Shown here piece after piece: positions 6,957 to 13,779 of a DNA stretch of 14,154 bases. The position numbers and the translations under genes were made by a program. Position 1 is the stretch's first letter; each line of letters opens with the position of its first letter. The notes beneath the pieces were generated by a model that saw nothing but the letters and a program-made list of their open reading frames with translations, ran no database searches and was not told where the DNA came from. Origin of the DNA: an uncultured Lachnobacterium sp. (GTDB lineage: Bacteria > Bacillota > Clostridia > Lachnospirales > Lachnospiraceae); the NCBI GenBank assembly GCA_900552085.1, contig URYB01000034.1, forward strand, positions 1 to 14,154, in the 5' to 3' direction.

Positions 6957-8795
6957 TTGAAATTTTCAAAAGCAAAAGTAATGGTAGCAGGATTGGTACT
7001 GGCGGTGGCATGTATGATTGCACCGCAGCAATTGAAGGCAGAAGTTCCGGCAGCGCAGATGGATGGTGTCATGGGACAGAGCATCGAGGATGAGACGGTA
7101 TATGAGGAAACGCCGAATTTGGATGCTTTGATTATGCAAGGAGCTACGGCAACATATTCATTACCGACCATGAGGGCGGCAACGGGTTCCTCCTATTCGC
7201 AGGACTTTCTGGACAGTTCTTTTACTACGGCAGGAACTTATACGAGTACAACCTATTATCATAAAGCGGATTACGAAGACTATCAGCTCATCAACGGAAT
7301 TGATGTGTCCTGGTGGCAGACAAAGGACAAAAAGAATACCGCACTGAACTGGGAAAAAGCACATGATGCAGGCATCGATTTCGCATTTGTCCGCGTAGGA
7401 TCGCGTGACACTTCGGACGGAAGTATTTATGAAGATACTGCAGCTGATTCCCATATTCAGGCGGCTTTGGAAAATGATATCAACATTGGATTATATATTT
7501 TCTCACAGGCACTTACGGAAAAAGAAGCGCGGGAAGAAGCAAAATTCGTTTTAAAACAGATTGACAAATATGACTGGGATGTGACACTTCCAATTGTGAT
7601 TGACCGTGAGAAAGGAAGTCATAATCGTCTGACCGGCGGAAAATTATCCAAGGCTAAGGAGACAGCCGTCTGTCAGGCTTTTGCCGATACGATTACGAAG
7701 GAAGGCTATCAGGCGAGCGTATATGCATCATATGCGTGGATCAAATCTTATATCGATACTGATTCGCTCGATAAATGTGGGATTTGGATTGCTCGTTATA
7801 ATAATACAACGACTAGCAATTCCAAGAGTGGAAGTGCGTATGAAGATGTATTATATGATTATGATTTTTGGCAGTATTCTTCAATTTCCAGAGTCAGTGG
7901 GTATGCAGGAAATCTGGATGCAAATTTCTGGTACAAAGATACAGCAATCAAGACAACTGGATTAAAAGCGGAGGCGGAATCGGCTTCTGGACCTGTAACG
8001 TTGAGCTGGAGCAAAGCAGCAGAGGATGTGACAGGATACCGTGTATATCGGTATGATGCGACAGAGGATAAGTATGTTTATCTGAAATCGACAAAAAGCC
8101 GCAGTTATTCCGATGAGGATGTAAGCAGTGGCAAGACGTACCAATATAGGGTGCGCTGTTACTGGACGATCGGAGGAACAAATTATTATGGAAATTATTC
8201 TTCTGTTGTATCGGTGACAACACCTCCGGCAAAAGTTTCCAATGTGAGCACAGAAAAGAAGAGCAGTACCTATCTGACACTTTCCTGGAAAAAAGTTTCC
8301 GGTGCGAGCGGATATCGTGTATACAAATATAATACAAAAACAAAAGCTTATGAAAAAGTTACCACGATTGCAAGTGGAAGTACGACTTCTTACAAGATCA
8401 CAGAACTTGCATCTGCGACGGAGTATCAGTTTAAAGTCCGTGCTTACAAGAAAACAGACGATGTGACCGTGTGGGGAAGCTGTTCTTCTGTCTATAAAGA
8501 GAGTACAAATCCGTCCAAAACGAAGAACCTGAAACTGAGCGCCAAGTCTTCCGCAGTGACGATAAGCTGGAGTAAGGTAGTCCGTTCCAGTGGATATGCA
8601 GTATATCGTTATGACAGTAAAACAAAGAAATATGTGAGAATTGCTACCGTAAAAAGCGGAAAAACAGTTACTTACAAGGATACGAAGCTGAAAAAAGGAT
8701 CAACCAAGCATTATAAAGTGCGTGCATACAAAACTTATAATGGAACGAATTATTATGGAGCATATTCCGACATTGTATCAATCAAAGTAAAATAG
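6957..8795 (+). CDS. Secreted GH25 lysozyme (muramidase) with three FN3 domains
   Basis: A 612-residue protein from a TTG start. A signal peptide (basic start, hydrophobic core about 8-22, likely cleavage after LKA near 28) is followed by a linker rich in Ser, Thr and Tyr (about 60-105). The GH25 domain (about 112-327) shows GIDVSWWQ with Asp116, the catalytic Asp-x-Glu pair Asp216/Glu218 in PIVIDRE, and the closing FWQYSS and DANFWY elements. GH25 enzymes cut the MurNAc-GlcNAc bond of peptidoglycan. Three fibronectin type III-like repeats follow (about 333-422, 424-518 and 519-612), each with a Trp in SWSK/SWKK and a closing YxxRVRxY-like strand; they probably bind glycan or act as spacers. 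There is no sortase motif, SLH or choline-binding repeat, so attachment to the wall, if any, relies on the FN3 part. A strong terminator follows. It sits 99 bp after cysC and may belong to the same operon. Confidence 0.92.
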   Translation: MKFSKAKVMVAGLVLAVACMIAPQQLKAEVPAAQMDGVMGQSIEDETVYEETPNLDALIMQGATATYSLPTMRAATGSSYSQDFLDSSFTTAGTYTSTTYYHKADYEDYQLINGIDVSWWQTKDKKNTALNWEKAHDAGIDFAFVRVGSRDTSDGSIYEDTAADSHIQAALENDINIGLYIFSQALTEKEAREEAKFVLKQIDKYDWDVTLPIVIDREKGSHNRLTGGKLSKAKETAVCQAFADTITKEGYQASVYASYAWIKSYIDTDSLDKCGIWIARYNNTTTSNSKSGSAYEDVLYDYDFWQYSSISRVSGYAGNLDANFWYKDTAIKTTGLKAEAESASGPVTLSWSKAAEDVTGYRVYRYDATEDKYVYLKSTKSRSYSDEDVSSGKTYQYRVRCYWTIGGTNYYGNYSSVVSVTTPPAKVSNVSTEKKSSTYLTLSWKKVSGASGYRVYKYNTKTKAYEKVTTIASGSTTSYKITELASATEYQFKVRAYKKTDDVTVWGSCSSVYKESTNPSKTKNLKLSAKSSAVTISWSKVVRSSGYAVYRYDSKTKKYVRIATVKSGKTVTYKDTKLKKGSTKHYKVRAYKTYNGTNYYGAYSDIVSIKVK

Positions 8796-8811
8796 ATATA
8801 AATATTGCGTG

Positions 8812-8855
8812 GCAACATAAATTTATTGAATTACAATAAATTTATGTTGCTTTTT
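8812..8855 (+). terminator. Rho-independent terminator after the GH25 gene
   Basis: GCAACATAAATTTATTG (8812-8828) pairs perfectly with its reverse complement at 8834-8850 across a 5-base AATTA loop, followed by TTTTT. The stem is 17 bp with no mismatch. It separates the sulfation/lysozyme genes from the DUF2975 cassette. Confidence 0.9.
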
Positions 8856-8875
8856 ATTATAATATGGGATATACT
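8847..8875 (+). promoter_or_regulatory. Possible promoter of the DUF2975 cassette
   Basis: TTGCTT (8847-8852), a 17-bp spacer and TATACT (8870-8875). The -35 is poor and lies inside the preceding terminator. Alternative -10 matches (TATAAT at 8858 and at 8888) have no usable -35. Confidence 0.35.
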
Positions 8876-8913
8876 ACAGAAAATGTATATAATAATTTTA
8901 TGAGGTGATGATT

Positions 8914-9378
8914 ATGAAACAGACAAAAATATCATACTGGTTAAAGGGAATGACAATTTTGCTTGCTGTGATGGGCGTTTTCTTCTTTGGTGCACTGACG
9001 GCGTATGCATTTCGGCTGAAAGCACAGGGAAATGTACTCTGGGGCTGGGTTGGATTCAGCTGGTATATTGCGGTACTGTGCTATCTCATTTTGTTTGAGT
9101 TCTGGCGTGTCTGCACGCAGATAGGAAAAGATAATTCCTTTTCTCTGGAAAATGCAAAGTATTTTCACCATATGGGGCTTTATGGAATCGGTGGAATCCT
9201 TGGATTTGCAGCCCGTATGATCTGGATTGCAGCGATCGGAAAGGCGGATGCATATAAGATTGTATTTGTGATCGGTGAGATTCTTATCGCAGCAATTTTT
9301 ACAATATTGTGTGAATGCCTTTCCCGTCTGGTGCAGTATGCATATGATGTGAAACGTGAAAATGAATTGACAATTTAG
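8914..9378 (+). CDS. DUF2975-family membrane protein
   Basis: A 154-residue integral membrane protein with four predicted helices (about 11-33, 45-66, 87-109 and 114-137) and a charged C-terminal tail ending in KRENELTI, close to the ENDLTI-type ending common in this family. Its function is not known. GAGGTG at 8902-8907 favours the ATG at 8914; the GTG at 8905 and ATG at 8908 overlap or crowd that site. The small HTH gene begins 10 bp downstream, the usual partner of DUF2975. The pair is assumed to act as a regulator with a membrane antagonist or target; that role is inferred. Confidence 0.85.
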   Translation: MKQTKISYWLKGMTILLAVMGVFFFGALTAYAFRLKAQGNVLWGWVGFSWYIAVLCYLILFEFWRVCTQIGKDNSFSLENAKYFHHMGLYGIGGILGFAARMIWIAAIGKADAYKIVFVIGEILIAAIFTILCECLSRLVQYAYDVKRENELTI

Positions 9379-9388
9379 AGGTGGAAGT

Positions 9389-9607
9389 ATGGCAATTATC
9401 GTAAATATCGATGTCATGCTCGCCAAGCGAAAAATGAGTGTGACAGAACTTTCGGAAAAGCTTGGAATTACAATGGCAAATGTCTCTATTCTAAAGAACG
9501 GGAAGGCAAAGGCCGTGAAAGTTGAAACATTAAATAAATTATGCGCGGCGCTGGACTGCCAGCCGGGAGATTTATTCGAATATGTTCCGGATGAGACGGA
9601 GGCGTAG
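9389..9607 (+). CDS. Small Xre-family (YozG-like) transcriptional regulator
   Basis: A 72-residue protein that is almost entirely one Cro/C1-type helix-turn-helix: LAKRKMSVTELSEKLGIT, then MANVSILKNGKAKAVK and LNKLCAALDCQPGDLFEY. This short form with the CQPGDLFEY ending is the YozG-like type commonly encoded directly after DUF2975 proteins. GAGGTGG precedes the ATG at 9389 and the upstream stop codon is only 10 bp away, so the two genes are co-transcribed. It probably regulates its own cassette; no operator could be identified with confidence. Confidence 0.9.
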   Translation: MAIIVNIDVMLAKRKMSVTELSEKLGITMANVSILKNGKAKAVKVETLNKLCAALDCQPGDLFEYVPDETEA

Positions 9608-9633
9608 AGGTTCAGAAAGGAGTGTGGAATAGG

Positions 9634-10947
9634 ATGGAACAGCAAAACAGTATGCAGCCACAAATGAATATGCAGGGACCGGAAAACAGACAGTATGTAC
9701 CAGGATATGATACACAGGCAAACATGTCGCCATATGTTGTACAGCAGATGCAGTTCGGAGAAACACAGCAACAGAAGGAGCGTCGTGCGGAAATCTTTTC
9801 CATTATGGCAATTCCGACATGCATCTATGCAGCACTTTATACGGTTCTTTTGTACAACAATTATCAAAGTATTGCGTTGCCGCTTTTTGTCATGATTACA
9901 ATTGGCTATTGCATGTACGGGAAACGAATGGATCTGGATGTTAAATGAGGCAGGAATTGTATGTCTGCTCATCTGTCTGCTTCTTTTTGAGTTTTGTAAT
10001 ACGAAAAAATGGACACTTGCCAAAGAGGTAGTTTCGATTTTCGTTGCAATCGGAGGAGCAATCAGTTATATTGGGGAACCCTTCAGTGATATGAGTTGTT
10101 TCCGCAAATTTAAAAAGAAAAAGGGAACAGGAAAAGCAGGGTATATTGTGATCGGCGTATTGATTTCCATACCGGTTCTTGCAATTGTGGTGGCCCTGTT
10201 GTATCAGGCAGATGCGGTGTTTGCCAATTTATTTGGCAGTTTGTTCTCCATAGATTTCCATTTCGGTACATGGGTAGGAATGGCGTTTATGTTTGGTTAT
10301 GCATTGCTGGCAGCGTACTGCGGCATCCGTTATCTGGCATCGGAAAGAATTTCGGCAGAAAGCAAAGATATGCAAGAGAGGGCTTTTTCCAGCTTTTGTT
10401 TGTATGTATGATCAATGTTGGACTGGTGCTCCTGTTCAGGGGCTTACTCCGGGAAAATCGTCTGAAAAAGATCCTGCTCACGGTAATCTGTGGATGCACG
10501 TATATTATGATTGCATCGTCCGCATTCCGGATGTGTCTGTATATTCAGCATTACAATCTTACTTTTTTACGGCTTCTGGTGCTTTGGATGCTTGCAGTGA
10601 TCGGGATTTTTCTGACCGGTATTCTGGTACAAATTTATGTGGATAAATTTCCGCTGTTCCGTTATACGATCGTGGTTGTGACGGTCTGTGTGTTTGCACT
10701 TGGCATCGCGCATCCGGATTACTGGATTGCAAAATATGACGTTGCACATATGAATCATATAAGAGCAGAAAATGCAATCGATTACAATTATCTGCAGACC
10801 TTGTCCACCGATGCAGCACCTGTAATTGCCACACAAAATGGCGAATGGGTTAAAGAATACGGAAAATATGTTGTACAGAATTTGGAAGAAGAAGGATTGC
10901 GCGAATACAATTTTTCACATGCAAAGGCAAAAGCTTTGTTTGACTAA
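9634..10947 (+). pseudogene. DUF4173-family multi-pass membrane protein, broken by two internal deletions
   Basis: The gene is read in three pieces. From the ATG at 9634 (AAGGAG at 9617-9622) a Gln/Met-rich soluble start leads into a first membrane helix and ends at a TGA shortly after YGKRMDLDVK. The second piece, in another frame, runs from about 9936 (MLNEAGIVCLLICLLLFEF) through the conserved GEPFSD segment to about 10365. The third, back in the first frame, begins near 10365 with YAREGFFQLLFVCMINV and continues through FPLFRY and HPDYWIA to the TAA at 10945-10947. These blocks are conserved in the DUF4173 family, whose function is unknown. From family architecture I judge about 30 residues missing at the first junction and about 50-60 at the second; these are estimates from memory, not an alignment. 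It is the third gene of the DUF2975/HTH cassette, 26 bp after the HTH gene. Confidence 0.8.
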
Positions 10948-10956
10948 CCCACTTTA

Positions 10957-10985
10957 TTTACAGAACAGGCGCATAGAAGTATAAT
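10957..10985 (+). promoter_or_regulatory. Promoter of the DUF3783 gene
   Basis: TTTACA (10957-10962), an exact 17-bp spacer and a consensus TATAAT (10980-10985). This is the best sigma-A-type promoter in the window. It would start transcription near 10992 and may also drive the AraC gene downstream. Confidence 0.8.
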
Positions 10986-11011
10986 CATAGAACAGAAAAA
11001 GAGGTGAAATG

Positions 11012-11377
11012 ATGGCAGTTATATTATTGTTTGGATTAAAAAAAGAAAAGGAAAAAGCCGTACGTACAGTGGCACAGAAACTGGGAGCGAATGTGACAGA
11101 AGTTGTCCGCAAAGACTATGGACAGAAACTCGGTGCGTTAGCCGGAATCAAAGGATTTCCGAAAGAAAAGAAACAGTACGATGGACCGGATTTTGCAACG
11201 GAAATGATGGTGTTTTCCGGTATGAATCCACAGCAGGTGGACGCGTTTTTGGCAGACTATAAAGCGACGGGCGAGCAGCCGGTTGCATTGAAAGCGATTG
11301 TTACACCTCACAATGTATTCTGGACAGCAGATGCACTGTTTCGTGAGTTAATGAAAGAACATTTTCGGCTTGTATAG
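11012..11377 (+). CDS. DUF3783-family protein of unknown function
   Basis: A 121-residue cytoplasmic protein with no signal or membrane segment. It matches the DUF3783 pattern: an N-terminal VILLFGLKKEKE strand-turn, a central MMVFSGM (65-71), and the conserved LKAIVTPHNVFWT (93-105) with a final ELMKEH helix. Function is unknown for the family. Two adjacent ATGs (11009 and 11012) follow GAGGTG at 11001-11006; I chose the second because it gives the more normal 5-base spacing. It has a strong promoter and ends 5 bp before the AraC gene, which lacks an obvious ribosome site and may depend on coupling to this gene. Length is normal for the family. Confidence 0.85.
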   Translation: MAVILLFGLKKEKEKAVRTVAQKLGANVTEVVRKDYGQKLGALAGIKGFPKEKKQYDGPDFATEMMVFSGMNPQQVDAFLADYKATGEQPVALKAIVTPHNVFWTADALFRELMKEHFRLV

Positions 11378-11382
11378 ATAAA

Positions 11383-12260
11383 ATGAATGGAATGAATGAG
11401 AAAAACAACAGGAATGAAAATAATTGTCGTGTGTTTCATTTCGAAAATGAAACGGGAGAAGGAACTATTACAGCGTATGATATTTTTCCCGGTGTGATCG
11501 TTGCATACAATGATTTTCACATGAACTATTATGACTCTGCATTTATACCGGATCAGGATGTTTTTTGTATCGATTATTGCAGAGAGGGGAGGCTGGAATA
11601 TCCGTCCGGAAAAGATGCATTTTCGTATGTGGAAGCTGGAGATATGAAACTGGATCGGAGGCTGACCCATGTAGAAAGATTTGAGATGCCGCTTTCTCAT
11701 TATCACGGCGTGATGGTAGCGCTGGATTTGAAAATCGTAGAGAAATCCATGGAAAATGAAATAAAAGATTTTCCGGTGGATGTAAGAAAATTGCAGCAAA
11801 AATTCTGCCCGGATATCTATCCGAATGTCATACATGATCCGGTACATGTAGAGCATATTTTTGAAGAATTGTACCGTGTACCCGAAAAGATAAAATTTCG
11901 GACACATCGCAGGAAAAACCATATTTTTATAAAACGCAGGTAGAGAAAACGAAAGCGATGAAACATTTTCTGGAAGCACATTTTCAGGAGAATTATACGC
12001 AGACCATGCTTGCAAAAATGTTTGACATTCCGCTTACTGCGATGAAGCAGTGCTTTAAGTCCATATATGGTATGCCGATCGGAAACTGGATACTTAACTA
12101 TCGCATGAATTATGCGGCGGAGCGGCTGATTGCCGATGCGGATATCAGTATTGCAATGCTGGCAGGGGAGACCGGATATGACAGTCAGAGTAAGTTTGCA
12201 TTGGCGTTCCGCAAAGTGATGGGAATGTCTCCGACCGAATACCGGAAACAGAATCGATGA
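11383..12260 (+). pseudogene. AraC-family transcriptional regulator, broken by an internal deletion
   Basis: The N-terminal effector domain is read from the ATG at 11383 to about 11898 (through EELYRVPEKIKF). The frame then leaves the gene and stops at 11943. The rest resumes in another frame from about 11901 (TSQEKPYFYKTQVEKTKAMK) and contains the whole AraC DNA-binding domain: TQTMLAKMFDIPLTAMKQCFKSIYG, GYDSQSKFALAFRKVMG and the closing MSPTEYRK. Between them the helical segment expected after IKF is short by an estimated 20-25 residues, so the lesion is a deletion that also shifts frame. An internal start such as the ATG at 11958 could still give a free DNA-binding domain of about 100 residues. 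The position directly before an ABC exporter suggests the intact gene regulated that transporter. No clear ribosome site is seen before 11383. Confidence 0.85.
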
Positions 12261-12327
12261 GTTTTTGACCAAATGGGACCAAGTCAACCATATGGGGCAG
12301 ACAAATAAACAGGAAATGATAGAATGA

Positions 12328-12362
12328 GAACAGTTAGCAATACCTAACTGTTCTTTTCTTTT
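12328..12362 (+). terminator. Terminator-like hairpin and possible operator after the AraC gene
   Basis: GAACAGTTAG (12328-12337) and CTAACTGTTC (12344-12353) form a perfect 10-bp stem with a 6-base loop, followed by TTTTCTTTT. That fits a moderate Rho-independent terminator. The core GTTAG-N6-CTAAC is the same arrangement as the inverted repeat in the tetR promoter, so it could also be a protein binding site upstream of the ABC gene. Confidence 0.6.
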
Positions 12363-12393
12363 GGTAAAAATAAAGTTGAAAGGAGGTATAATC

Positions 12394-13730
12394 ATGAAGA
12401 AAGCGCTTCAGAAAAAATATGCGTTAAGTGAACAGGGCGCAAAAGATCTGTGCAAAGGAATCCTTTATTCGGTTCTTGCTTATATCAGCCTGATGCTTCC
12501 GGTTGCACTGCTCGCCGTTGTGCTGGATGCACTGCTTGCCCCGTTACTCAAAAACAGCTCAAAGGGTGTTTCGGTTCCGCTGTACATAGGAGTCGGAGTC
12601 GTGATTCTGGTGGTCATTTTTATCATGCATTATCTGCAGTACACCATTACCTATATGGGAACCTATGAGGAGAGTGAGCGCCGCAGAATTACACTTGCAG
12701 AAAAGCTTCGTACCATGCCGCTTCGTTTCTTTCAGGAACATGACCTTTCGGATCTGACCAATACGATCATGGGGGACTGCTCCGGATTTGAGCATGCATT
12801 TTCCCACACGGTTCCACAGTTCTGGGGATCGCTTATTTCAACCGCAATCGTCTGCATTGCCCTTTTGATTTATGACTGGAGAATGGGGCTGGCTCTGTTG
12901 TGGGTTGCACCAGTTGCATTTGCGATCGTCCTGCTGTCCCGGAAACTGCAGACAAAGCAGGGACAAAAGCATATGGATGCAAAACTTGCGCTGGCAGATG
13001 GAATTCAGGAATGTCTGGAAACCGTACAGGATATCAAGGCATGCAATCAGGAAGAACCGTATTTGCGTAAACTGGATGAGAAAATGGACCGTGCGGAAAA
13101 AGCACAGATTTCTTCCGAGCTGGTCAGCGCCAGCCTGATCACGACCGGACAGATGTTTTTGCGGCTCGGACTTGCGACGGTCATTGTTGTGGGAAATTCG
13201 CTGATGCTGCACAACCAGACAACGTTATTTTCCTATATTCTGTTTCTGATTGATGCATCGAGACTGTACTATCCGCTTTCCGGTGCCATGGCCAATATGG
13301 CAGAACTGTTTGCGGTTGATCTGCAGGTAAACCGGTATTAAAGGATGTTTCATTTACGGCAAAGCAGGGACAGGTGACCGCGCTTGTCGGACCGTCCGGC
13401 GGTGAAAGTCAGCGTCTGTCGATCGCCCGTGCACTTTTGAAAGATGCATCGGTGATCTTGCTCGATGAGGCAACCGCTTCGCTTGATGTGGACAATGAAA
13501 CGGAAATTCAGGAAGCAATTTCCGGATTGATCCGGGGAAAGACGGTGCTTGTCATTGCGCACAGAATGCGTACGGTTGAAAACGCAGACCAGATCATTGT
13601 ATTGGACGATGGCGTGGTTGCAGAGAGCGGAACGCATGAGGAGCTGATGCGAAAGAGCGGACGGTATGCAAGACTTGTGAAGCTGCAGACCGCATCGGCA
13701 GAATGGAAGCTGAATACAGAACACGCATAA
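12394..13730 (+). pseudogene. ABC exporter (fused permease and ATPase), broken by two internal deletions
   Basis: A strong AAAGGAGGT precedes the ATG at 12394. Residues 1-314 form a full type IV (type I exporter) membrane domain with about six helices (near 22-50, 64-85, 145-165, 168-182, 252-272 and 278-292) and the EVQDIKACNQE-like coupling region. Just after DLQVNR the frame is lost. The ATPase domain resumes in another frame with PVLKDVSFTAKQGQVTALVGPSGG, then jumps straight to ESQRLSIARALL. The LLDEATASLD Walker B/D-loop and IAHRM switch are intact. Missing are about 30 residues before PVLKD and about 100 between Walker A and the signature, including the Walker A Lys-Ser/Thr and the Q-loop. 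The product cannot hydrolyse ATP even if the frameshift were bypassed. Such half exporters beside AraC genes usually come in pairs; the second partner is not seen here. Confidence 0.9.
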
Positions 13731-13737
13731 ATGGTAT

Positions 13738-13766
13738 TTGACAACTGAGTTAGTCTATACTAACAT
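13738..13766 (+). promoter_or_regulatory. tetR promoter with overlapping inverted-repeat operator
   Basis: A consensus TTGACA (13738-13743), a 17-bp spacer and TAACAT (13761-13766). The inverted repeat GTTAGTCTATACTAAC (13749-13764) has perfect 6-bp arms and covers the spacer and part of the -10, as expected of a repressor site for the TetR protein encoded next. Confidence 0.65.
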
Positions 13767-13779
13767 AACATATGTTATG
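13764..13779. repeat. Perfect 16-bp palindrome ending in the tetR start codon
   Basis: CATAACATATGTTATG is its own reverse complement. It begins on the last base of the GTTAG/CTAAC operator and ends with the ATG of tetR. It takes the place where a ribosome site would be expected. It could be a second operator half or the product of DNA loss. Confidence 0.7.

Noticed and set aside
8858..8893. Two further TATAAT matches before the DUF2975 gene
   Set aside because: Neither has a plausible -35 at 16-18 bp; AT-rich intergenic DNA gives such matches by chance.
8941..10023. A 360-codon open frame on the minus strand
   Set aside because: It lies antisense to the DUF2975, HTH and DUF4173 genes, is rich in Cys and His as antisense frames often are, and has no recognisable domain.
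1140..13343. Programmed ribosomal frameshifting as an explanation of the broken genes
   Set aside because: No slippery heptamer with a following hairpin was seen at the junctions, and conserved residues are missing there, which frameshifting would not explain.
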